A stretch of DNA of 55,245 nt from Phoronis australis (GCA_002633005.1 NMRA01000556.1:77945-133189), one strand, 5' to 3'. Positions 26,901 through 36,164 are shown, counted from the first letter of the stretch. Notes: generated by a model from the letters alone, not told the origin. Numbers and translations: made by a program.

Positions 26901-29900
26901 TTGTGTAAAGTGTGACAAAATAGAAAACGGAATTGCTTTATAATTCTCTAGCTTGGTATGATGTTGCAACGCCACCGATACTGTCTGTTCTTTAATGGTT
27001 TGTATTGCCGATAAACGTTCAAAATTTCATTGTGTTTGCTGATGGCAGCCATATTGTATAAAGTTTTCAAATGATTTTGTAAGACTTATCGTCTTGCTAC
27101 TCTTGTTGAAAATTTTGATTTAATAAAGCATTACTGTTCCACCATAACACAGTGTTGATCTAATTTGAACAAGCTTTACGGTATATGTTTTATTTGTGTT
27201 TCCAGTGGCGAGTGACAAGTCTGATTGTCTGCTTGACATGTTGATGACTGCTAGAGACGAGGACAGTGGGCGTGGCCTTACTGACAAGGAACTCCATGAT
27301 CAGGTGCTCACCTTCATGATAGCTGGACATGAGGTAATTGTTTTGGAAAGAATTTGGCTGCTCTTGCCTGCCCACCTGTCAGCCAACCTGAGCCCGGTCT
27401 CTAATCTTTGTACTCGAAATGAACTCGAATCTATTTTTGGCAATTTCTCTGCTCCTTTTGTGCGAACTTAAGATAATTGGTTATCAGACTGTGCTCGAAT
27501 ACATTATAGCTTATGCATAGGAGTTTCTAGTTCAAGTTTGCCCTTGAAGACCCTTATATTCGTGCAACAAACTCGAGTAAAAACTCGAAATTTCGAGTTC
27601 GAACTCGAACTTATTGCTTTAATATTGGGTTTACAAACTGTGAACTTAGGGCAATAAATTATCTACATAAGTTATTGTGTACTCGAGCATAGAATAATAG
27701 ACACTTATCTTGAGTTCGCCTAAAAGTAGAGTAGAAAATGCCAAACCTAATTTCGAGTTCCATTTCGAGTAAAAAGATTGGAGACCAGGCCCTGATCAAA
27801 GTAGAATTCCTTTATAGAAGTTATCATTATGGTTTATCATACTTTTAGCAATGTAAAGTTGTTCTGTGCAATGCTGAGGGTATGTGAACATTAAATGATC
27901 TTAGGGTATACAGTAGCCACAGTAGTCAGTATGCAGATAACAACAATAACATTATTGCAATAACAATAATATTACACATAACAAGAGCATTACAGATAAC
28001 AATAACAATACAGGTAACAATAACAATAACATTACAGGTAACAATAACAAGAATGTTACAGATAACAATAATGTTACAGATAACAATAATGTTACAGGTA
28101 ACAATAACATTTCAGATACCAATGACAATAAAATTACAGATAACCATAATATTACAGTATTAATAACGATGGTAATTATCTAATTATCAGTGCCTCTTTG
28201 GTGATCACAAGGTTCCATAAATGACGAAATCTGTTGCAAATTTTCTAGTTTTTGACTGAATGTCACGTAAAAAGTGCAAAGGAGAAAACTTTGGATATTT
28301 TTAAATGTATTGTAATGACCTCTACTCAGACAGAGGTAGTTTTAAGTATTTAAGCACAAAGTTCTGTGTCAAAATTTTGTTGTTCCCCTCCTCAGAACAA
28401 TTTTTCAAGACTGTTTTTGCCCAGCTTTTGTGGAGGTTGAGATATGGGATCTTAATTTGTTCACGTGACACTTTCATAGACGACCAGCGTGACACTGTCC
28501 TGGGCCCTGCTGCAGCTGGCCAAATACCCTCGGATACAGCAGAAAGCACGTGAAGAGCTACAGATGGTGCTGCCACCTAGAGGCCAGCAGCCAATCACAT
28601 GGGAACATGCTGAACAGTTGAAATACTTGAACTGTGTCATCAAAGAAACACTGAGGTGAGCTGCCTTGTTTATTGTTCAGTGTGTGAGCAATATTCTTCA
28701 ATATTACCAGTGCAGTAGTGTGATCGATATTCATCAATATCATCAGTATTGTGCGTCGTTGTGTGCAATATTAACGGTAATGCTGTTCAGAATTTCTAGC
28801 ATTCCTGAGACCAATATCATTTGATATCGTGGCCGTTCATGATCAATTTTGTTCGTGATATTTGTTTGTAATGCATGATTGATTCTATTCACAGCTCAAA
28901 ACATGAGCATGCATTTCGGCGTTTTCCCGTTGCTCCCAACTTGTTGATTCTATAGCCCAGCAACAGGTTGGGAAGTTTACTCCTGTAGCCAATATCTTAC
29001 ACGACTGATTAACTCCGTTCTGGCATTCATGGTTGGATAGCCAGCTCTCTTTTGTTGAATAATTGCTCTAATCTTCAAAAAGATCCTATCTAACCTGACT
29101 GGGCTGTGCTGTTAAAAATAAATGTTAAGTTATAACATATTTGAACATAAACCAATAGCAATTCTGAAATCCTTGTCTAATGGTGATCATGTTTAGTTTT
29201 TGAATCGCCAAAATCACCCAACTGCAACTGAAGTTACGATAATCTATTCTTTCTGAATGTATACCAATTCACTCTGGGTTTGACGGTGTTCGCACTCGGT
29301 CTGTAGTAAGCCTGTTGTCATAACAGACAAAAGAGTGTGCTTGGCAGTTAACAAAGAAGCTAGATGTTATCACACGCTCAGAACCCCCTTCATTTGGTAA
29401 AGTCACTGAACAAGAAAATGCTGTCATGTGCTTATCGGCCTTCCACTGGTTCAAACCCAGACAAAGAAGCTAACGTTTGGTTTTAACCAATTACCCCTAT
29501 AAAAGTGGTCTAAAGATGTTCGTTACTTTGATGAGAGGCGATTTTGTTGGCAAGCGACTGACAGCTAGTTTTTCCTTGAGATCGTGCTCAGTGTATAAAA
29601 ATAGCACACCATGACAAGCTAATATGTAGAGCCCCATCTCATTGTATAAAATAGCACACCATGACAAGCTAATATGTAGAGCCCCATCTCATTGTATAAA
29701 ATAGCACACCATGACACGCTAATATGTAGAGCCCCATCTCAAACAATAACACATTGTCTGTGTCATCATACATCTAATACATTTTAATGCAGTCGTGTAA
29801 ATTTGCTTTTTTGAGAGATTGTTGCGTGTCCGGAGCGTACCCCTGACATGGTTGTTTTTTTTGAAATTGAAGATATGCCAATGAATGGATAATAATATTG

Positions 29901-30685
29901 TTCATGTTTGCCATGTGTTGCAGACTTTACCCTGCTGGACCAATCACCATGAGAGAGGCTGTGTGTGACGACTATTTAGGCAAATATTTTATTCCGGCCG
30001 GGACTTTTATTGTCTGCAATATGGGCGCCTGCATGAGGTATTGCATTTAGTGAAACTTTTCTTAAAGAATTTGTTCTTTAAATGCTCTGTTTACAGTCTC
30101 TGAAAATGAATTTAATTTTAATCCATAAGTCTTTATGATATGAAGAGCATTTTGTCATCAAAGTTTTATGAACTATTTGTATGTTTGGACATTTACATGT
30201 AGTTAATCTGTGTGATTCATGATGCAAACTAAGCATGAACTAAGACATGGTATGAATTGTATGTTGTCAGTGTTTTATACATTACTTGACGAAAAGTGTC
30301 AGTAACAGATGCCCCATGCAGTTGATTTACGATTTTGATTCTCATTTCCTGCCTCTCTTGCAGGCTTCCCGAGAACTGGTCTGACCCTGATGAGTTCATA
30401 CCAGAAAGATTTGAGGACGAGAAATCGATCAGCGCCTCCGTTTTCCTACCGTTCATTACAGGACCGCGCAAGTGTATGGGCTACCGTTTTGCTATCATGG
30501 AGATGACAGTCTTACTGGCCATGTTGCTGCGAGAATTTGAGTTCAGAACAATTCCCGACGTACATTACAAGCAGCTAATGCGTGCCACAGTGAGGCCGTT
30601 CCCTGCACTGAAACTGGAGATATCACGTGTCTCGTCCACAACAGAAGGGAAAATAACAGAGGATGTTCACAGGGCTGAAGTCTAG
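11764..30685 (+). CDS. cytochrome P450 mono-oxygenase, 12 coding exons (whole gene)
   Basis: This is a heme-thiolate mono-oxygenase, which inserts one oxygen atom from O2 into a small lipophilic substrate using electrons from NADPH-P450 reductase, normally on the ER membrane. My join gives 546 residues, usual for the family. Landmarks are a membrane anchor at residues 21-40, a proline hinge LPGLPYSP (50-57), I-helix AGHETT (340-345), K-helix E399-T-L-R402, FIPERF (451-456) and heme loop FITGPRKCMG with the axial cysteine at 477. Every exon join keeps frame (phases 0,2,2,1,0,2,2,1,0,2,2). The I-helix lacks the EVDTFMFEGHDTT signature of CYP4, so I do not name a family; it could be a CYP3/CYP4-clan member or a diverged invertebrate family. 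Introns carry minisatellites and a MITE. The gene looks functional: no broken motif, no stop. Confidence 0.93.
12366..13171. repeat. tandem duplication of about 400 bases around a single N
   Basis: Copy 1 (12366-12763) and copy 2 (12765-13171) both start TGACTTGACTAGTG and both end in CAGCTTT(T/C)CAAAA. They differ by scattered substitutions and small indels (for example CTCATCAGACC versus CTCATCATCAGACC). An N at 12764 lies at the joint and a run of 12 Gs (12354-12365) precedes copy 1. It lies in P450 intron 1. It may be a true duplication or two alleles placed side by side in the assembly. Confidence 0.9.
13612..14724. mobile_element. DNA-transposon-like element with CRE/ETS-bearing inverted ends (element E)
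   Basis: TTGCGAGTT at 13612 and its complement AACTCGCAA at 14716 mark the outer ends. Inside them a 25-base block at 13657-13681 (it starts TGACGTCACCGGAAGTAGGG) is exactly inverted at 14686-14710. The interior (about 1 kb) has no transposase-like frame. It lies within P450 intron 1. Confidence 0.65.
15397..15476 (+). CDS. P450 exon 2: proline hinge
   Basis: The acceptor is GTCATTACAG and the donor CTGAA|GTAAGT (phase 0 in, 2 out). It encodes residues 50-75, starting LPGLPYSPLFGSML, the proline-rich hinge linking membrane anchor and catalytic domain. A 63-base tandem repeat starts 9 bases after the exon. Confidence 0.9.
15486..15683. repeat. 63-base tandem repeat, three copies plus a stub
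   Basis: Units start at 15486, 15549 and 15612, with a short fourth start at 15675. Each holds GTGTTCTCTATTGCCTGATA and a CATCACCAGTAAATG block. It lies just inside P450 intron 2. Confidence 0.9.
16575..16670. repeat. 16-base GC-rich minisatellite, six copies
   Basis: Six units of GCTCGCTCACGCGGGT fill exactly 96 bases; the first and last carry substitutions. It is strikingly GC-rich in an AT-rich intron (P450 intron 2). Confidence 0.93.
16915..17048. repeat. degenerate AATTCGCATTATG-type repeat
   Basis: About ten loosely related units such as AATTCACATTATG, AATTCGCATTATG and AATTCATGTTATG occur in a row. It lies in P450 intron 2. Confidence 0.7.
17228..17265. repeat. TG/CG dinucleotide microsatellite
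   Basis: Runs of GTGCGTGCGTGCG and GTGTGTGTGTGC lie 40-80 bases before P450 exon 3. This is purine-pyrimidine alternating sequence that can adopt Z-DNA. Confidence 0.85.
17308..17448 (+). CDS. P450 exon 3: beta-1 sheet and B helix
   Basis: The acceptor is GCACTTATACAG and the donor GGC|GTAAGT (phase 2 in and out). Residues 76-122 contain WVKEYGSILRYYFFFGHE and VMVADAEALKRIF, the usual P450 pattern of a beta strand followed by 'position before the I/L-F' B helix. A TG/CG microsatellite lies just upstream (about 17228-17265). Confidence 0.92.
17698..17804 (+). CDS. P450 exon 4: C helix
   Basis: The acceptor is GATTCCAG and the donor AAAA|GTAAGC (phase 2 in, 1 out). Residues 123-158 carry IGKGLLLLEGEEHALQKK and IVSPAFRPSSL, the P450 block G-x-GLL-x-x-EG-x-x-H-x-x-Q-(R/K)-K..PAF. 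The usual C-helix tryptophan is replaced by the EEH form seen in several eukaryotic families. Confidence 0.92.
18571..19020. repeat. 30-base minisatellite, 15 copies
   Basis: Exactly 450 bases are made of 15 units of the form GTTTCCAAATGAGTCGGGTG + CAGACCAATA. Variation is confined to a few positions (AGT/AAT before CGG, GGG/GGC, TG/TA). Because 30 is divisible by 3, at least three frames stay open on the two strands and give decapeptide repeats. It lies in P450 intron 4. Confidence 0.97.
20058..20111. repeat. 11-base short tandem repeat
   Basis: About five units of CAGTGCATAAC / CACTGCATAGC lie in P450 intron 4. Confidence 0.75.
21025..21400 (+). repeat. dispersed repeat family R copy (P450 intron 4)
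   Basis: It has AAAATGTCCAATTTTGACCA near the start, then TTGTTCCACTTTTGCACGAG, GGGGCTATCAAAAATAGGAC and AAAGTTGCACATGATTAC. The same blocks occur in the same order at 50155-50600. The segment ends about 120 bases before exon 5. Confidence 0.6.
21519..21637 (+). CDS. P450 exon 5: D-E helix region
   Basis: The acceptor is CTCCTTGCAG and the donor ACG|GTACGC (phase 1 in, 0 out). It encodes residues 159-198, including FEEHSYQLIDKWERIF and VVDIEGDLKLT, the expected 'vvdi...l..lt' run before the exon that starts AFDIIG. Confidence 0.9.
22003..22111. mobile_element. short MITE, family D, diverged copy
   Basis: It starts GTTCAGTCGCTGTC and ends GACTGTCTTGAAC, which are imperfect inverted repeats. 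The middle, with CACGTGTTCTAATTTAAAAT and CGCAATATCTCGCGTAATCT, closely matches the element at 38396-38534. It lies in P450 intron 5. Confidence 0.65.
22331..22449 (+). CDS. P450 exon 6: E-F region
   Basis: The acceptor is GTTTTCTAG and the donor TTAAG|GTGTGT (phase 0 in, 2 out). Residues 199-237 contain AFDIIGQCAFGYKFRSL, the conserved P450 block 'D-x-I-G-x-x-x-F-G'. A longer open frame on the same strand (22144-22488) runs over it in another phase and is not the gene. Confidence 0.92.
24833..24883 (+). CDS. P450 exon 7: short F-helix exon
   Basis: This 51-base exon (acceptor TTTCTCACAG, donor AGAAG|GTTTCT, phase 2 in and out) gives NLRHAAYKHTTRLAF, placing residues 238-254 in the substrate-contact F-G region. 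It was chosen because it is the only acceptor-donor pair in the 4.2-kb gap that joins exons 6 and 8 in frame with a P450-like helix. The donor is weaker than its neighbours, so this is the least certain exon. Confidence 0.7.
25640..26130 (+). repeat. dispersed repeat family R copy (P450 intron 7)
   Basis: It opens GGAAAATGTCCAAATTTGGC, then has GACTGGATTCATGAAAGTTT, GAAAAGTTGCATGAAAAG, a CTGAGATTTCATC block, AACGTGACCCAGTTAG and finally TTTCTACTTTCATAAAATAT. It contains a nested 24-base tandem repeat. Confidence 0.65.
25928..25996. repeat. 24-base tandem repeat, three copies
   Basis: CCTCGTTATTCAC(A/G) followed by (A/C)TGTTTT(A/G)G recurs three times inside the family R copy. Confidence 0.85.
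26525..26615. repeat. 47-base direct duplication before exon 8
   Basis: CCGAGTGTACAGCACTGAGG..CATGCTAAC is followed by CCGAGTGTAGAGCACTGAGG..CATGCTAAC. The second copy ends about 20 bases before the exon 8 acceptor. Confidence 0.8.
26632..26768 (+). CDS. P450 exon 8: G helix
   Basis: The acceptor is TTTCTTTCACAG and the donor CCAG|GTAGGA (phase 2 in, 1 out). Residues 255-300 read through AIPYYHHLPTPGNKSFNRDK and a helix DQTVENVIKHKK, matching the P450 'LPTPGN..' segment before the I helix. Confidence 0.9.
27206..27333 (+). CDS. P450 exon 9: first half of the I helix
   Basis: The acceptor is TTGTGTTTCCAG and the donor GAG|GTAATT (phase 1 in, 0 out). It encodes LLDMLMTARDED and, at its end, DQVLTFMIAGHE, the oxygen-binding I helix. 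The intron splits the AGHE|TT motif exactly between E343 and T344. A 399-base MITE begins 59 bases after the exon. Confidence 0.95.
27392..27790 (+). mobile_element. 399-base foldback MITE, family A, copy 1
   Basis: The ends are inverted: GCCCGGTCTCTAATCTTT on the left and, on the other strand, GCCTGGTCTCCAATCTTT on the right. Similarity continues inward almost to the centre, which is a palindrome around CTCGAAATTTCGAG, so the single strand could fold into one long hairpin. It is flanked by a perfect 5-base duplication CCTGA (27387-27391 and 27791-27795). It has no coding capacity and sits in P450 intron 9, 59 bases after exon 9. Confidence 0.9.
27940..28160. repeat. degenerate AACAATAACATTACAGAT repeat
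   Basis: About a dozen interleaved units (AACAATAAC, ATTACAGATAACAATAAC, GTTACAGATAAC) lie in P450 intron 9. Confidence 0.88.
28480..28655 (+). CDS. P450 exon 10: I helix end to K helix
   Basis: The acceptor is CTTTCATAG and the donor CTGAG|GTGAGC (phase 0 in, 2 out). It starts TTSVTLSWALLQLAKYP and ends with CVIKETLR, whose E399 and R402 form the invariant ExxR pair that stabilises the core. Confidence 0.96.
29592..29741. repeat. 50-base tandem repeat, three copies
   Basis: Units start TGTATAAAATAGCACACCAT and end GAGCCCCATCTCAT; the three are nearly identical, indicating recent expansion or homogenisation. It lies in P450 intron 10. Confidence 0.95.
29924..30037 (+). CDS. P450 exon 11: beta-1 strands after the K helix
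   Basis: The acceptor is ATGTGTTGCAG and the donor ATGAG|GTATTG (phase 2 in and out). It encodes LYPAGPITMREA and YFIPAGTFIVCNMGACM, the usual 'lyPp.p...R' and 'IPaGt.v' blocks. The common HRxP stretch before the next exon is CMRLPENW here. Confidence 0.94.
30364..30685 (+). CDS. P450 exon 12: heme-binding loop and stop
   Basis: The acceptor is CTCTCTTGCAG (phase 2). It carries LPENWSDPDEFIPERF, the heme loop FITGPRKCMGYRFA with the thiolate cysteine C477, and the L helix, then a hydrophilic tail ending DVHRAEV and TAG at 30683-30685. Confidence 0.97.
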
Positions 30686-31560
30686 TCATGTTGTCATTTT
30701 GTCATTTCATCACCCAGTCTGGAAAGGCTTCTGCCCATCAACTTAGAGATTAGTAAGCATAAAAACTTGGTTCATCATGTCCTACAGAGGGAGCCACATA
30801 CTTGTGAATAGAAGCCTTGAAAATTGTTTTGATATGGTTTGTTCATAATGAGACATTCACATGTCACTTTTGCCTTTGTTGTTCGTTATAATTGTTGTAT
30901 ATTTCCCCATGATGGTTGTAAAGAGAGTTAAGCTCCATCTAGTGGGAAGATGGAAGATGAAGATCTTATTATGTCTTGTGACTAAAGGCAATACACATGT
31001 ATTGATTTTGTAAACAGAATGCCTTGTATTGTTTACAGAGACGGGATAATTTGAGGACATCCAATGTTATTCTTTGGAATTTGATTTTTAACACCCGATT
31101 TCTGTGATGTTGAAATGTAATGTCATTAACTACTTTACCAAAATACTGATTATTTTTCACAAACTTAGCATCCCCTCTGTGGTTGCACTTCGTGTCAGTA
31201 TTTTCATGTTTTTTACTTTCATTCTTCTTGTAAACGTGCTATTATCATTTATCAATTGTCATTGTTCAAGAGAGTTTATTTATTTATCTACATAATGTTT
31301 ATTTATTTATTTATTTGTAATTTATTACGAAATTGTCCCGACCGTATTTGCTCCATTACATGATTTAATGTGAGACCAATACTTTTTGTATTGCAGAAAT
31401 GTACACGTAAAACTATTAATATTTTCAGTGTAATTTGACAATCCATTTCTTTTGTCCAAAGTTGGTGAGATTTTAAGGTACTGTACACATCACTTACTGA
31501 GAAACAAGTCATGAATGCTTCAAACCAAGAAACTCATTGTGAAGCCAAATGTCTCCATCT
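30686..31560 (+). other. probable 3' UTR and downstream of the P450 gene
   Basis: No open frame with recognisable content. At about 31276-31326 there is an AU-rich run (TTTATTTATTTATC.. and TTTATTTATTTATTTG) with overlapping ATTTA pentamers; if transcribed, such elements commonly destabilise mRNA. I did not find a clear AATAAA shortly after the stop, so the 3' end is not placed. Confidence 0.45.
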
Positions 31561-31665
31561 CCCCCTGATGTAGGAGTGTCTCCCTTCCACAATACCCCCT
31601 GATGTAGGAGTGTCTCCCTTCCACAATACCCCCCCGGTGTAGGAGTGTCTCCCTTCCACAATACC
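31561..31665. repeat. 35-base tandem repeat, three copies
   Basis: Three units of the form CCCCTGATGTAGGAGTGTCT + CCCTTCCACAATACC fill 105 bases, about 0.9 kb after the P450 stop. Confidence 0.95.
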
Positions 31666-32980
31666 AACTGTTCCTCTTTCAGCAAAGGACTGGAGTGTGG
31701 TTCTATCCTTTGAATCGTCTACCAGTCATATTTGAGTAAGTGATTTGTATTTTACTGAAATAGATTGGGATTTACACATGGGGCCTGTCATGAGGGTGAC
31801 TTGAGACTAAGACAGAAGTTTTGTATAATGCTTCCAATTCACAAATAATGAAAAAGTTTTGCCATTTAATTATAAGTGCATCACTCTATAAATATTTTTT
31901 AGAAGTTATCTCCATATCTAGCAGTTATGTGTATATTCTCAGATACTTTAAACCTTTGTTCAAGCGGGATTTAATTATTTTTCAGAAATAGTTATGTGGA
32001 GTGGATGAACAAATTTCTGACTTGATTCTTCAAGTTACTTTTCCTGTAAGCGACCCCTGGTGTTGCATGGATGTGTTATGTGCATGGATTAATGACTTCT
32101 TTTGTATGTATAGTATTTTTTGAAAGAAATTGACGAAATGATTAATCGAGTGTTTATTATCGGGTGCACTTAACATTTGCTGCTGCCGCTGGAGCATATC
32201 CACATAGTCTCGTGCGTCGTTATAAGGTTACGTCAAAAGCGCGCATAAATTCAATATTGGAGGTGACGGATCCAATCGTACTATGATGTAGTGAACTTGG
32301 CTCCGTCCGTGTCGCTTACATTCATTGTAATCACAGTCGCAAACTTGAGGTTTTAGAAACTTACAAAAAGGGTTACGGCCCAAAACGATTTTTTGAAAGG
32401 TAACACTGCACGTGGCTTTATACCGTGTAACAACTGTTGTCACGAGGGAAAAGTGTGCTGATACCATGACTACAAATGATACTGTGTCTGCTGCAGTATT
32501 GTTAGGATGTCTGTGCACATTCACTTTTTACATATTTTGTAATGCCCGACCCAGTGGAGATTTTCTGTGGTGTTTTTGGCTTTTCTAATATTTTTATGCT
32601 CTTGCACTAGAAAACTGTCGGAGTACTTTATCTTGAAAACGCTGTTGTCAGTGCTGAGCTCGGTTACTGTAGCCGTGTTGTCAATAACGGATAATGTCTC
32701 TAATACAAGTCTTTGGAGTCCATTTCACGAGAAGTGGGTTACGGCTGGAGTTTTATTATTTTCTGAGACGTGCTAATAATGAGTAGACTACAAAAACTTA
32801 ATTTCGTAATTACGAAGCGGGAACATAAGGCAAATTGTTGGAATTTAAAAGTCTTAAATAACTGGAGGAACAGGCCTTTAGTTCTGGTTGGGTGGCTATG
32901 CAGTTGGATGTATCGGCGGTGTTTAAGGTTACATTGGACCTCGGTGACTTTGTAATCGTATTTAATCACATGTCTATAAA
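31666..32980. other. intergenic stretch, nothing recognised
   Basis: Short open frames on both strands (for example 32228-32524 minus) show no domain and no supporting splice pattern. Confidence 0.4.
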
Positions 32981-32989
32981 ACTATTGAT

Positions 32990-33500
32990 TTTAAATCTAT
33001 GAAAATATGGGTATTTTCTGAAAGTAGAAAGCCTATAGAATATTATTTTTGACCGGAATTTTCAGTTAAAAATGTGCCCTTAACTGGGTCACGTGACCAT
33101 GCCTTCCGTGAGTAAAATTTATCAAAATAACGAAGGTACACTGATAGCAAAACAACGATATCCATAACATGATCAATTTTTATTTGATGTAGACGTTTAA
33201 TATGAAATCTCAAAACCGTTTTCCCAGTTGTATAGAATATCGTTCAGTTCTCGTTTTGTGGAACTTTAGTTCTTATTCGTGGAAATCACATAAGTCCGAT
33301 ATTTGATAGCGCCCCCTCAATGCTTCGTGCAAAAGGACATTTTGATAGCCTCTCAAGGCTTCGTGCAAAAGGGCATTTTCTAACAGTGTTTTGGAGAACA
33401 GTCCATGGGCGGGTATCCTACGAATCCCGATCAACCCATTTATGAGATGTGATGTTTCGAAGTTGGCCAAATCTGAACATTTTCCTAGGGCCCCACATAA
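32990..33500 (-). repeat. dispersed repeat family R copy, reversed
   Basis: Read on the minus strand it opens with a CAGATTTGGCCA block and runs to GGCTTTCTACTTTCAGAAAA. On the plus strand it shows TTTTCTGAAAGTAGAAAGCC, AACTGGGTCACGTGACC and AATATGAAATCTCAAAACCG, all shared with the copy at 35120-35560 or others. It includes a local duplication around CTTCGTGCAAAAGG(A/G)CATTTT. Confidence 0.6.
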
Positions 33501-33632
33501 TCTTAAACTTGTTAGAATTACCTGTAAGTGTACACAAGAGATGGCGCTAAGATTCCCAGCGTGCCAGTAACATGAAAGCAACTCCTAGAAAGCCATCAGC
33601 ACAATTATCTGACGACGACGGAAAACTGTTTT

Positions 33633-33796
33633 CACTAGGGGCGGATCCAGGATTTTGAATTAGGCTAGGGTGGGCCGGGGCAGACTATATTAGCCAGGAT
33701 TTTGCCCGTCAGACATTCATGCCCCCCCCCCGAAATTCCAAATGGAATCTGAGAAAATTTTAGGGGGACCATGGCCCCCTTCTAAATCCGCCACTG
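33633..33796. mobile_element. small non-autonomous DNA transposon (family H), best copy
   Basis: The ends are CACTAGGGGCGGATCCAGGA and, inverted, CAGTGGCGGATTTAGAAGG. It is 164 bases, has a run of Cs in the middle and no coding capacity. Ends and size fit the GGCGGATCCAG-type MITEs common in invertebrate genomes (hAT-like); the assignment is by resemblance only. Confidence 0.7.
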
Positions 33797-35119
33797 TTCA
33801 GGTAGTTAAGCAGCATAAAATTTTCTTGGTGACCGGTGTCGTGCATTTAAGTAAGACCATAGACTATAATCTATGGTAAGACGAATCATATTGGTTTTTA
33901 CGCATTAAACAACTATATCTCGCTGTTTTCCGGCGTGTCCGCTAGAGGTAAGGGGATCGACAGGCAGCACTCGTTTAATCACTGGTTGATTAAACCTCGG
34001 CAGTCACTGGTTAGCTTTACAACAAAGAAGAAATGGTTGGGTGTGCACGATTTTAAGCCTCGTCAACATCACTGCGAACCAAGTTTCTCGCTTCAGAGTC
34101 AATAACGTCAGAAAGACCGAGTACAGTAATATGCGACCTGGGCACTGAGTTTATGAGTTTGACACTCTAGCTGCAATGCCAACAGGCTACAAAAATGCAC
34201 CCCGAAAAGGCACAACCACATCTTTCCGATTCACATTTCTTGAACCCAAATTTAGTAAGCACCGATTTAGTCTGTACAAAAGACCACAAACTATATATCA
34301 TTCCACATTTACTCTTTCTCCACCAGTCATGTCGGTTTGTTTACATATAGAGCGCTACCTGTTGACAACTCAACCAGCCAATTAGAAAACCCGGTGTAAA
34401 ACATTTTCCTGAGGCTAATGAAATGATACTTCCGTGCCCCCTTCCCCCTAGCGGACAAGCAGGGCACCAGCGAGACAATGCGACCATAATGGTGTCTACA
34501 AAACTGGTTTCCTGGTTTTACTGAAAGTCTGGCTAAGTACTGACTGCATATCACAGATATCACAGCCGGTGTTTGCATGAGAATAAGAACACGCAAGTCT
34601 CGTCGGCGAGGTCATGTTTCCAAAAGTATACCAATGTGCTATGATTACTCACATTCAATGTAGGGTTATTTGATCTTTTCTTAGCCTTATTCACATGGGA
34701 TGCGAGTAAGGAAAAGAGAAGAAACGTTTTGCGACACGTGGGAATTTTTGGCGAATTTATTTCACTTCGAGTTTATTTTGTTGTACATTACCAGACATAT
34801 ATTCAGCTGATGGTCATTTACAAATAGTGCTCTGGGTAAATCGTTAGTCTGCACTGTAGTATCCCAAGCCCATTGAAAATCCATCCTCTGTTGTGTTAGC
34901 AACAGCTACTTGTGGGACAAGATGGGGGACGGTTGAATTTCCGGCAACTGCGATAGGCTGGAATGAATAGTCTGATTGATAAGTCGGAATTACTCAACAT
35001 TTAAATTTTCTTAAAGTATCAATAAACAACTGGTCCCACCTTACATATTATTCACCTCTGTGAAACTTAAGGTTATATATAACCTCATCATATAAACTAG
35101 TCTGTGTATTACACTAAAT
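33797..35119. other. intergenic stretch, nothing recognised
   Basis: A short palindrome (CCATAGACTATAATCTATGG, about 33857-33876) is the only clear structure. No exon with domain support was seen. Confidence 0.4.
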
Positions 35120-35560
35120 ATTAACAAAGCCATATATTTAAATTGAGTAAAAGAGCACATTTTCCGAAAGTAAAAAGCCTACATATATATAATGTGACTT
35201 TAAACTTTATACTAATATCCACGTTACTATGTCTTTTCACTAAAAATTTGCAAAATAGAAAGGTATATACATGTAACAGCAAAACAAGATTGGAATTACG
35301 TGACCAAAGTTTGTTTGATATAAATGTTCAAAATGAAATCTCAAAAACGCTGTTGTAACGTCTATTTTTTAGAAAAAAAGTCCTGTTTTTGATAACCCCT
35401 CGTGAAAAAGTGTAACATTTTAACAACAATTACTAGCAATTTTTTCACAATACTATATGAAGCGTGTTTTCTCAATGTTTCATTTGAGTCCCATCAGCCG
35501 TCATTTCTGAGATATGAAGTGCCAAAAATAGCCAAATTTGGACATTTTCTAGAGTACTAC
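35120..35560 (-). repeat. dispersed repeat family R copy, reversed
   Basis: On the minus strand it begins CTAGAAAATGTCCAAATTTG, passes through a CTCAGAAATGACGGCTG block, the CACGAGGGGTTATCAAAAAC block and a GAGATTTCATTTTGAAC block, and ends GGCTTTTTACTTTCGGAAAA. It is one of the most complete copies (about 440 bases). Confidence 0.7.
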
Positions 35561-35737
35561 ATAACTTTAAATGCCCATAAAGTGACGTATTCGAAGTCCA
35601 TTGTATTGGGGTGGAACGCTTTGTATTTTCGTGGGTTCTTTTAAGAAACCCTGTGACTTAGTGACGGTCTCTGCCAAACCTGTTAGTTGGTTTCTACAAT
35701 TCATTGCACTTTTTCTGAATATGAACTGATCACAAAA

Positions 35738-35870
35738 CAAAAAATCTCTCTCCCTCTCCCCCACTCTCTCTTTCTCTCCCTCCCCCCTACCTCTNCCCCC
35801 CTCTCTCTCTCTCCCCGTTCCCCCTATCTCTCTCTCCCTCTCCCCCACTTTCTCTCTTTCTCTCACTCGT
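35738..35870. repeat. CT-rich pyrimidine tract with an N
   Basis: About 130 bases of CTCTCTCCCTCTCCC-type sequence, with an unresolved base at 35795. The minus-strand open frame across it (Arg/Glu-rich) is an artefact. Confidence 0.95.
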
Positions 35871-36164
35871 AGCGACAACAGTTCCTGAACAGCAATCAAG
35901 TAACCAACGCATAATCTGAGTCACAGAATTCCTTGGAAAGCCTCATTTTCCCTACATTGCAAACAAATTTCCTTGTCTATTCTGTGTCTATTACGCAGGC
36001 TGGAAAGGGCTCAGCCTCACGCTAGATAGGGATATCTGAGGACCATGCATGTATATAAAACGGAAAATTAAACCAAAAAAATGGCCACCCTTTTAAGAGA
36101 GTTGCATGAACTTATCTCGAAGACAGCGATACGTGTTTCACTGACCCTTTCCTTCATCGGTGCT

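Noticed and set aside
27196-27471. Plus-strand frame continuing P450 exon 9 past 27333
   Set aside because: The GTAATT donor at 27334 splits AGHE|TT correctly; the extension runs into the MITE.
35567-35899. Arg/Glu-rich 110-codon minus-strand frame
   Set aside because: It is the translation of a CT-rich tract and contains an unresolved base.
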